A stretch of DNA of 64,000 nt, from positions 124,001 to 188,000 of the forward strand of contig JAGTJM010000027.1 in NCBI GenBank assembly GCA_020747015.1. The letters run 5' to 3'. Each line of letters opens with the position of its first letter. The first letter of the stretch is position 1. The position numbers and the translations under genes are program-made. This DNA is from Pyrenochaeta sp. MPI-SDFR-AT-0127. Its lineage: Eukaryota; Ascomycota; Dothideomycetes; Pleosporales; Cucurbitariaceae. The notes under the pieces are model-generated. The model was not told the DNA's origin. It saw nothing but the letters and a program-made list of their open reading frames with translations, and ran no database searches. Positions 55,801 through 64,000 of the stretch are shown here, one piece after another.

Positions 55801-58328
55801 TCACCGGCCTGAAGATCTTCGACGCTAATGGCAAGCTTAGAAGCCTGTGCATCTTTCCGAAGACTTGGTTTGTTGGAGACGGTCGCAGTACGGGACTTGC
55901 CGTGCTTGGTCAGGACCACAAGATCGTCTAGTGTACCACCGACACGAATCTTCTTCATCGTTGAGATGTCTTTTTTCTCGGACCCATCTGTCAGATGGCC
56001 AAGACGTAGAATACCCTTGACTCCGTGACCCAAGTCCAAAGTTGCCATTTCCTCAGATTTTTCGATGACATTTCCCTTCACGATACCTCCAGGGTTGAGA
56101 GCGTTAAAGGCAGCTTCCTTGTTGGTGTCTATCGCCGCGGGGTCTTTGCAAGACACCAGCAGCTGGCGCTCCTCTGGGTTGATAGAGATGACACGCACGT
56201 TGACCACCTGACCATTTGCAAAGTGTCGTGTCGCGTCTTCAATATATGCCTCACTCATCTCTGCAACAGGAAGCCAGGCTTTAACGTCTCCGTAAAAGCG
56301 AACAGTTGCGCCATTCCGTCGAACATTTACAAGGATGGCAGGGCTAGTAGCACCTTCGGAGATCATCGAGTAGTTTGTCCATGGTTTGACTTCTGAGTTG
56401 ACCAGAGATTTCTTCAATGTAAGCTGAATCTGATGCCTCGCAGGCTCAGTGTACAGCACACGCGCCGTGACGGGAACGCCCTCTCGGAATTTGCGCTCTG
56501 GGTGCTGTAGACGTACGTCCGCCAAGTGCATCTCTGGCACTAAGCCTGTAATGCCTTCGGCAAGATGGACAAGTACAGCAGTCGCACCAGTCTTGTCAGC
56601 AATCAGCTTGTGCACCTTGCCCTTTACAACCTGGCCAGCTTTGATGTCCTCGATGCGAATGAAGGCCTGATCGAGAACCTTCTGCTCTAAAGAGAGCTGG
56701 AAAAGCCCGTCCAATGCGTTGTAGCCTATGATGCGCGCACGGTGTTTTGATTCAAGCTTGAAGGAGCCAGCATCCTCTGCCAGTATGTCCACCTTGTCGT
56801 CGGCTAGCCGTGAAATGTGTGCAAAGCCGACTACATCTCGAACACCTAGATCAAAGAATGCACCATGACCCTGTTGTACCTTGACAACCTTTGCACTCTC
56901 GATGATTGTCGATACTGGGAGGAGCTCAAGGGGGGGTTTGCGCTCCTTTGGCTTTCCGGACATCCGAGACGAGAGCGACACGACGTGATCTAGCAGCGAT
57001 ATACCCACTTTCCTCGGGTCAGAGTCGGGGCACGTGAACAAAATTCTTGCTTTGACCTTAGAACCAATCTTGTACTTTTTGGAAACATCAGCGCCCTTTT
57101 CGGTCGCGCCGGAGTGGTATGCGTCAGCCGTAGCATCGATCAATCCAAGAATCTTTCCGGTGACTGTGGCGGATGTAGTTTCGGCAATGAGGACGTCGAC
57201 TGCTGTGCCGGGCAGGAAAACATCAATGGTGGGTGCTTCTGTGAGGGTATTGCCCTTGGTCAAATTGCCAGCTTTTCCTTGGTCTGCTGAAAGTTTGACG
57301 ATTCGTCCATCAGAGTTGAGACCAGTGACTAGGCACATGAAAACCGCGCCTTCTTGTACTTTTGCATGCTGAATCTTGGGACCCAGCTCACCCTTGGGCA
57401 GGAAACCCTTCAATTTCGCATGCTCCATTCCTAGGTCCATTACCAGGCCGTGGTCTTCATTGCTCACCACTGAAGCTTGGATCATGCTATTGGCCGGTAT
57501 CTTTCGCTTGGACAGGCCCTTATTGACCAGCTTGGGATCGATTGAAAGCTCCAACCGCTTCTTCGCCCTTGCGGTTTCGTCGCTTGTAGAGGTAATGCAC
57601 GCCCGAAGGTACTGTCCGACGAAGAACATTTCCTCCAAGTTGACATCTTCAAAGCTCTCGTCATCGCTTCCCGCGTCCTTCTCGTCATCGTCCTCCTTCA
57701 GAAGCTGCTCCAATCTCTCGTTGAGCTTGTCTGAAACGGCAGTGAGGGGTACGTAGCCGACGAGGTTGTTCGGAAGGGCGAGTACAATGTCTTGCTGCGT
57801 TATGTCTGTGACCTGTCCGAGGATGATGGTTCCAGGTGACAATTTCTGCAGGAGTTAGTGGTGTCGCTGAACGCGCAGTGACAGACCAACCTTGTAGCTC
57901 AATCCTTCGACTCGGACAAGCTGCTCCTCTTCACCGTCACCACCCGCCTTCTTACTTTTCTTGGAGTGCGTCTTTTTCGACGGCTTTGGCTTGGCCTGCT
58001 CGCCATCGTCGGAGCCCATGTCGCTGAACCCATCGTCGCCGCCTTTGCGCTTGATTCCTGCCTGCTCGAAAAGAACGTCCTGGTTTGCTTGGATCTGAAT
58101 CTGCTTGTGCTCGAGAGGAGTTAGAACACTTGCGCCGCCTCTAGGAAAAGATTTCTCTTCATCCTTGAAGACGCTCTTGGGGGCAGAGCTCTCAGGCTTC
58201 GGTTTGGCGGGCGACGGCTCTGGCGCAACATCGGATTTCCTCCGCTTGGCAGACCGGTCGTTCGAGGCGCCCTTATCCTTCTTCGAGGGGGTACTCCCCT
58301 GGTCGGCTTTTCTCTTGATCGCGCCCAT
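52855..58328 (-). CDS. RRP5: rRNA biogenesis protein RRP5
   Basis: Three exons (58328-57891, 57845-53424, 53370-52855) give about 1791 residues, normal for fungal Rrp5. The N-terminal 150 residues are basic and disordered (AIKRKADQGS, SAKRRKSD) with nuclear/nucleolar signals. Around a dozen S1 RNA-binding repeats follow, recognisable by recurring G-x-V-x-x-V/I...G-x-V/L-H-x-S/T/A-x-L/M patterns (for example GPHTEAYVRIGHLSDQY and VVDNSNNVSGLCHISQLAD). An acidic linker follows (residues about 1250-1330), and the C-terminus is a helical HAT/TPR-like array (AEMWVRYMMFQRELNEIEKA, and KNKSFTPDPQFWLSYAAFLM in the last exon). Rrp5 binds pre-rRNA and is needed for both 18S and 5.8S formation in the nucleolus. 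The two introns are 45 and 53 bp and keep phase 0. Confidence 0.95.
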
Positions 58329-58850
58329 TGTTGGAATCTTCTGGGCTTGCTGCTGCAGAGCTCAAGAATCCGAACTTTTCTCTTGGCAGCCCTGATACTT
58401 TGAAAAAAAGAATGGGCCCCGGCGCCGATTTCTCCGATGCACCGAGGGAAGGCACGCTACGACGCCAGGACGCCACACCAACTGCACACGCCCCTCGCCA
58501 TTCTCTCTGCAGTCATGATGCCGTGGACAACAGCATTAAATTAGATAGTGGAGAAGCGTAATTATCCTTCAGAATTGTGAGAACCAGTCCCTATTATAAA
58601 TAAAAAAAGAATCCAGGCTTGAGGACGTCCTGCGCGGCATGTTCCAACGATGCGCTAGCCGGACACCAGCTCTTTACGCGTGTGGGAGTCGCGACGTGAA
58701 TGGGGTCGTGCACCCATCTCTTACTCCAACCTCGCCATCGCTATAACCCCATGCATCCCGCTTTCGTGTCTCCCATTCTCTCTTCTGCATTGCGTGTTCG
58801 CTCTTGACGTTCCATTGGTGTTTGTTCTGTGTATATGTACCGCTAGCAAC
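58329..58850. promoter_or_regulatory. divergent promoter region, RRP5 / Cdt2-like
   Basis: The 522-bp spacer between opposed start codons contains a TATAAATA element at 58595-58602, followed by an A-rich tract. The element could serve the Cdt2-like gene if the 5' UTR is about 200 nt. The open frame upstream of 58851 (from 58680) is hydrophobic and is not conserved-looking. Confidence 0.4.
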
Positions 58851-60949
58851 ATGTCTTCTCCATACACATCTCGCAGTATGCTCCAAGAGCCCACGCCCGA
58901 GCTCTTCTCGTCATCGCCTCCCGCTCCCACAGCGACCGCAGGCAGTCGCAAGCCCAAACGGCCGCCGCCTATCACCCCCAAACGCTTCACCCGCTTCTTC
59001 ACACCGCGGAATTCTAAAAATGAATCCTCTCGCACCACTCTCTCCAGCTCTGGCCGCCAGCTGCAGGACATCACGCGGGCCGCCATCAACCGCAGCAGGG
59101 CCACGCAGCGGAGCACGCCTAGGAAGACAGTCAACTTTGTCGATGTCGAGAACCAGATGCACACTCCCCACTCAAGCTCGCGCAAGCGAAAGAACCCTTA
59201 CCTATCGCCCGAGAGTTCTCCGGCCCAGTCGTCGCCCTCGAAGCGATCGCGCTACATCACTCCCCCACCCTTTGAGATTCTCGAGGACACAGCTGCATAT
59301 GAAGAGGCCCCCATCTTTCCCGCGCCAATCCGAAGATTGAGAAGCCTGGGAGGACCAACAAGAACACTGCAACGGTCCTTTGGGGGTATTCTGAGCGTGG
59401 GGAGGGGCTTCAGGAGAGACCATTGCACGTCATGGCAGGAGCAGACAGCCGACTTCTACAGCAGCTCAGACGACCTGCACCAGCTACCACAAGGCGCCCC
59501 GCCATTCTGCACAGCCAGCTGCAACAGTATGTCCATGTCCCATATCTTACCCGAGCCCCTTGTCTGCAATGCTGACCATTGGTAGCGAACTCCCTCCTGG
59601 CCATAGGCGACGAGGACGGGTTTGTCCACCTTCTCGACTCTGAGGGCGATTTCTCAAAGGCCCATGTATCATGGAAGGCCCATTCCAACGCCATCATGGA
59701 TGTGCAGTTCTCATCAGATGACACTTATCTAGCTGCGGGCTCAGGCGATCAGACTGCCCAAATAGTCGACGTACGCACACAGCAAACCCTTGCCGTCCTT
59801 GCAAAGCACAAGTCCTCTGTTAAGCAAGTAAGATTTCAGCCTGGCGACGACAAGATTGTAGCAACATCGAGTCGAGATGGTGCAGTCCAGATCTGGGACT
59901 TACGGTGTAAAGGCGGTCAGATGTCTGTGCATTCAGCTTGGGGATCGGATGCACCCTATGCTAGTGTTATTCGCACTCTAGCGTCGGCACACGCAGACAG
60001 TAGTCTAGCAGCGAGTAGTGGAACCGCTACTTCGCTCACAAGGACATCGTTGAACAACAAGACGGAAAGCATCAACCGTCGTAATGATATTTCAGTTACG
60101 GCACTATCATTCCTACCTGAAGGCCGCCAACACCTTCTCCTAACAGCTTCTGACGCGTCAACATGCGTAAAACTTTGGGACATACGAGGACGATACTCCT
60201 TGCGCGGGCCGGCCATACCAATCTCGACTACAGCACACCCCGAATCACACAATCGACATCGACACTTTGCCATTAATTCACTCACGCTGAGCGGCGACGC
60301 ATCACGGCTTTACGCGCTTAGCAAAGACAACACAGTCTACACCTATGCTACGAGCCATCTCATACTCGGTGTAGCACCAGAATTATCAGCTGCATCATCA
60401 TCGAAACAAAAATACTGTCAAGTCGGCCAAGAAGGCCAAGGACCTATCTACGGTTTCCGACACCAGAATTTCCATGCGGGCTCATTCTACGTAAAGGCCT
60501 CGCTGCGCAAAGCTTCCGGTGATCAGCCAGAGCTGTTGGCTGTTGGAAGCACTGATGGCTGCCCTGTATTATTCCCCACAGACGAGGCATTTCTTAAGCG
60601 TGAATCGCGACATTTAGAAGATGAGGCAGATGACCTCCCCGACATCAATATCAGGACCCGTAGATCTCTGCGACCATCATTAGCCCGCTCATCCACGGGA
60701 AATCGCTGCCCGGATACTATTCCTATCTATGAACACGGCACTCCCCTCATACGGGGCCATGACGCTGAGGTAACGAGCGTTTCTTGGGCGAGAAACGGCA
60801 GTTTGGTTAGTGTAAGCGATGACTTTCGTGTTAGGCGATGGAAAGAGGGACGTATGGCACGGGAGCTGAGGACTGGTGGAGAGAGCGAGGGGAGGAGATG
60901 GCAGTCTGGGTGGGCTGCTGTTGGTGAAGGTTACGATGATGACGAGTAG
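58851..60949 (+). CDS. cdt2: Cdt2-like WD40 substrate receptor of CRL4 ubiquitin ligase
   Basis: Two exons (58851-59526, 59586-60949) with a 59-bp intron (GCTGAC branch) give 679 residues. The first 200 residues are disordered and basic with many Ser-Pro/Thr-Pro sites (ITPKRFTRFFTPR, RSTPRKTV), possible CDK targets. WD40 repeats follow: SLLAIGDEDGFVHLLDSEGD, YLAAGSGDQTAQIVDVRTQQ, KIVATSSRDGAVQIWDLRC, LLLTASDASTCVKLWDIRG and a last repeat near LVSVSDDFRVRRWKEG. This order and the GDEDGxVHLLD strand fit Cdt2/DTL, which brings PCNA-bound Cdt1 and other substrates to Cul4-Ddb1 in S phase. The start MSSPYTSRSM is chosen because the upstream extension is hydrophobic and out of character. Confidence 0.85.
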
Positions 60950-61261
60950 GTTGCATGTGTTTATTATACCCATTCCAGGAACATTATAGCGACCAAGACA
61001 CTCATGATATTTTTATGTGAGAAAGTTTTCCAATTTTCACAAAGTGAAAGATGACCACGTGCTATTCCAACCTCTCTAGCAACACGTTTGCCTTATTATG
61101 GCTCGCCCGCCAATGTGAAAGTAAACTCATACCTGATACTTATACACAAAACCGATCTTTCCCATTACAGTCTTATAGAACCTTACCCAAGGAAGGCGAA
61201 ACCGTTCAACCAATATACCTCTCAAGCAACACTCTTGCCTGTGCTGCAATACTATAACGCC
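60950..61261. other. intergenic region
   Basis: About 310 bp containing the 3' UTR of the Cdt2-like gene and the promoter of the next gene. Nothing specific is seen. Confidence 0.5.
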
Positions 61262-62056
61262 ATGGCTAACACAAAGTATCCACCCACAAAACGTCACAAA
61301 GTCTCCCTCACCTACACTCTCCGTGCTCGCAACTGCGGTGCACAAGACAGTTTTCTTCCCGCAGATAACCCGGCCTTCCGTGATACCGGTGATGATGCCT
61401 CTGATACTGAAGAGGATGATGATGCGGAAATGGTGCAGTATTACCTCAACAAAAGGAAGGATGAGACAGCTAGGAACGTCGAGACTGTTTTTGGTGCGGG
61501 CGTGAGGGTTTGGAAGAGTATGGGCGGAACTATGTATTCAGGTGTTGAGGAGGGCGTGAAAAGTAAGAGTAAGGCGAAGAATATCCAAAGACCAAAAACC
61601 CAAGGCGTGAAGAGGCAATTCGGAGGGGATTTGAAAGAGGATGAGCAAAGTGTATCTGGAGAAAAGAAAAAGGGCGAAGCAGGCATGGTAACAATTCCCC
61701 ATATCTCCCCATACCCAGCTCTTCCTCAACCACAAACACCACACACAAACACATACCGCACTCGCACACCACACGACACAATTTTCAACAAGGGTTCCGC
61801 TGGAATTGACCCCTTAGGTGCACACAATCGGCCCGTTAAGTCCCTTCCTGTGCGCCGACAAGACACTGAAGGTCATTCGGGCCCCTTTAACAGAATTGTG
61901 TCAGGCTCTTTTGGTAGCTTCGAAATGCAACCGCCGAGTCGATTCGATGAAAGGCCGTACAAGATGCTGCCAAACACGATGGATGAAGAGGAGAGCTCAA
62001 ATAATAGCGAGAAGAAAGTGAATCCTTTCAAGGGTAAGCCATGGCTAAGGCATTGA
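61262..62056 (+). CDS. disordered acidic/basic hypothetical protein
   Basis: Single-exon ORF of 264 residues starting MANTKYPPTKRHKVSL; the frame is open upstream to 61088 but that part looks like leader sequence. An acidic block (DTEEDDDAE) precedes a short helical, possibly conserved segment (MVQYYLNKRKDETARNVETV, then FGAGVRVWKSMGG). The rest is Lys-rich, then Pro/Thr-rich (PYPALPQPQTPHTNTYR), and ends NPFKGKPWLRH. The KRHK and KSKSKAK patches suggest nuclear import. I do not recognise the family. Composition and codon pattern support a real gene. Confidence 0.65.
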   Translation: MANTKYPPTKRHKVSLTYTLRARNCGAQDSFLPADNPAFRDTGDDASDTEEDDDAEMVQYYLNKRKDETARNVETVFGAGVRVWKSMGGTMYSGVEEGVKSKSKAKNIQRPKTQGVKRQFGGDLKEDEQSVSGEKKKGEAGMVTIPHISPYPALPQPQTPHTNTYRTRTPHDTIFNKGSAGIDPLGAHNRPVKSLPVRRQDTEGHSGPFNRIVSGSFGSFEMQPPSRFDERPYKMLPNTMDEEESSNNSEKKVNPFKGKPWLRH

Positions 62057-62250
62057 TATCGAGATGGTGGTGGAAAATGTCACCATGGTAGTACATTCCG
62101 CACCACATTCCTTGACCCTCCCTGCCAGCACCACGCGTGGTCTACGTAATCATATTTCGCAGGTTTCTTCAACTACATGAAAAGCTAGTCCACGCCCGTC
62201 AATCAAAAGCAGACAATATCGAAGCTTCCTTTCAGCTTAGCTGACTCATC

Positions 62251-63333
62251 ATGGGCTTCAATCTTCTTCTCTCTTTCCTCTTTGGCTGCATATGTTTAAC
62301 ACCACTTGCCTATGCTGCAGATGTCTGTGGCGTTATTGGTACGCATAATGAGACAAGACTGAATGTCTATATGGGCAATTTCTTTTACAGAGGGCCGACT
62401 ACTTTCACGCTATGTGCAGCATATTGTAAGACAGATTTGCCCAAGTGCAAGAGTTTTCGCTACAGCTTCTGGGCCGATGCAAATTCTCAGTATTGCGAAT
62501 TCTTCGAAACTACACTGTACGTGTTGTTCTGGTTGTAACATGGCCAAGAGAAATGTCCAGAATTGACGGGCTTACAATATGAGTTCAGAGACGGCTATGT
62601 CACAGCGGATCCTGATTCTGCATATTACTATTACGACATTGCCTGCGCGTTGCCCACCTTCGCTGAGGTTTCGACCGTAACGACTACAGCTACCATTGCA
62701 CTTTCCACGAGTACACAAGTAAGCCCAACGACTATTACGCAGACGTGGACACAGTTACAAACACGGACAGTCACGTCTACATCTGTTCCAGCAGCTGTTA
62801 CCCGAACTCAATCCGTGACAACAACATCTTCAGTCACTCAGACTGTGGCTCGAACGGTGTTCGTAACGACTACCGCGACCCCTCCTACACAGCTTCGAAC
62901 CGTTAGCCAAACTCGGACACTAACCGTAACGACAACATCAAATGCACCGGCACAGACTGTGACTTCCACAGATGTGCAGACTGAAACCATAGTCCAACAA
63001 CGCGTCGCCACTGTCACTTCCACAGAAACTGTCACTACGTCCAGGGCAATACAGGCAGAGGCCGCAACCCAAACCCGAACCGTCACTCAGCAGCGCACCA
63101 TTACGCAAGCGCGTACAGCATCTGTCACTTCGACCCTTAGGGCAACAAGTACCGCTACAGTAACCAGAGGATCAGTCAGCACAGTGACTTTTGTCCGTTC
63201 TAGCACGCTTACAAGACCTGTAACGGCAACTTCGAATGTTACGGTACGGCAGGTCGTCACAGTCACATCTACAGTCACGAGAGCGCCTGCAGCGGCTGGA
63301 GTCAGGGCTTTCAGTATCCTGGGAGGTATTTGA
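62251..63333 (+). CDS. secreted Cys-rich (PAN-like) protein with Thr/Val repeat tail
   Basis: Two exons (62251-62516, 62589-63333) joined over a 72-bp intron give 336 residues. A signal peptide (GFNLLLSFLFGCICLTPLAY) is cleaved before about residue 23. A compact domain with six to seven cysteines follows (DVCGVIG, FTLCAAYCKTD, PKCKSFRYSFW, SQYCEFFE, DIACALP). The spacing and the aromatic residues resemble the PAN/apple fold of fungal surface proteins. The remaining 200 residues are a Thr/Val/Ser-rich array with recurring TVT-T/S-T and TQTRTV units, a likely O-glycosylated stalk. The C-terminus (AFSILGGI) is too short for a clear GPI signal. Expected location: cell wall or extracellular. The intron acceptor was chosen because it restores DGYVTADPDSAYYYYDIAC. 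Confidence 0.72.
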
Positions 63334-63438
63334 CGAAGACAAGGTCAAGCTCGATGATCCAATTCGTCTAGCCGGCGTGAAAAGAGCAAAGAATATATGA
63401 TATTGGAAGAGTTATAGTTACTCGACGCATTATATATA

Positions 63439-63723
63439 TCATTCTATGATTTGGTACAGGACTGACTGTATCGTCGGAAGGGGTTTGTCCTGAGCATTCT
63501 GCTTAATCTTACCGATATTTTGAAGTACAATATCAACGCCGAATACCTGGACGGATATTGGTAAATCTTTTATGTTATCAAGCAATTCAGAGGGGTGAAG
63601 GGTAACCACGCGTACTGTTTCTTGAGTGAAGCCGCTCTCATTCTGCGTATACGTGACTTTGCTGTGCTCGATTGATCGTAACGAATCAGCCATTTCGATC
63701 TGTAACCCGAACTTCCGGGGCAT
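63439..63723 (-). CDS. unidentified gene, probably incomplete
   Basis: The minus strand holds an ORF of 94 residues from the ATG at 63723 (MPRKFGLQIEMADSL), open slightly further upstream. Composition looks protein-like (SELLDNIKDLPISVQVFGVD). Upstream, another ATG frame (about 63881, MAAWGRINGVRDD) leads to a GTACGT donor, but its best acceptor joins a different frame that stops early. The gene may therefore have another structure, be degraded, or extend past the window. No family is recognised. Confidence 0.35.
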   Translation of the reverse strand: MPRKFGLQIEMADSLRSIEHSKVTYTQNESGFTQETVRVVTLHPSELLDNIKDLPISVQVFGVDIVLQNIGKIKQNAQDKPLPTIQSVLYQIIE

Positions 63724-64000
63724 GACTCTTTGCAAACGACGTCTTCAAGTCGCCTAGAAACAACCTCGTGCAGTCAGCCCGTGGTATCCCCGTCCTCTCT
63801 ACGTACCTTCCTTACTTGGACACACTAGCCTCACAATCTGGTCATCTCTGACCCCATTAATCCTGCCCCAAGCCGCCATGACCCAGCCATCATGTTAGCC
63901 GATGACGGCCACAACATCAACGTCATTCTTCTTTGAATCGTCAATCTACCTCGTAGTGGGCCCGATATGCTGATCTTGGCGCATGGAAGCCAAAGGCACG
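63724..64000. other. window edge, possible upstream exon
   Basis: The minus strand has a short open segment starting near 63881 with a plausible GTACGT donor at about 63806. Its link to the ORF at 63439-63723 could not be established. Confidence 0.3.

Noticed and set aside
62838..63278. Val-rich minus-strand ORFs in the repeat tail
   Set aside because: Reverse complement of Thr (ACN) codons gives Val/Gly/Ser/Cys-rich open frames; artefact of the repeats.

Overview
The window is nuclear DNA of a filamentous ascomycete (Pezizomycotina). Almost every conserved gene is interrupted by short GT-AG introns, mostly 45-80 bp, often with a CTGAC-type branch point just before the acceptor. Genes lie on both strands without operons, and there are several HET-domain genes, which are expanded only in such fungi. 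The gene set and protein style suggest Dothideomycetes, perhaps Pleosporales, but that placement is an impression. No tRNA, rRNA, CRISPR array or intact transposon was seen. Coordinates were spliced by hand; where frame and family agree, the exon boundaries should be reliable.

Left part (0-13.5 kb), mostly housekeeping: a DUF4211 nuclear protein; a small hydrophilic ORF; a GNAT acetyltransferase; DUG3 (class II glutamine amidotransferase of glutathione breakdown), whose first coding exon is only 15 nt; importin alpha divergent from the telomere protein POT1; and a UPF0643-like protein. A gene-poor stretch of about 4 kb follows (13.5-17.6 kb). Middle part (17.5-32.2 kb): a proline-rich membrane protein; PEX4 divergent from the exosome subunit RRP46; a fungal multi-pass membrane protein; an ADGF/CECR1-type adenosine deaminase-like enzyme; an F-box/RCC1 protein like Saf1; and eIF2B delta (GCD2).

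Between GCD2 and RRP5 (32.2-52.8 kb) lies about 20 kb of accessory DNA. Its core is a head-to-head pair: a 1108-residue protein that looks like large bacterial proteins of unknown function (33809-37251, minus) and a 664-residue protein with a segment resembling the bacterial pre-toxin TG (PT-TG) domain of polymorphic toxins (38417-40536, plus). They share a 1.17 kb promoter region. A one-pass membrane protein starts 68 bp behind the first. Three HET-domain genes and a small cysteine-rich secreted protein fill the rest. This is the best candidate for an undescribed system: a bacterial-style toxin-like pair domesticated in a fungus and embedded among incompatibility (programmed cell death) genes.

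Right part (52.8-64 kb): RRP5 (rRNA processing), a Cdt2-like WD40 substrate receptor, a disordered acidic protein, a secreted cysteine-rich/Thr-Val-repeat surface protein, and the end of an unidentified gene at the window edge.
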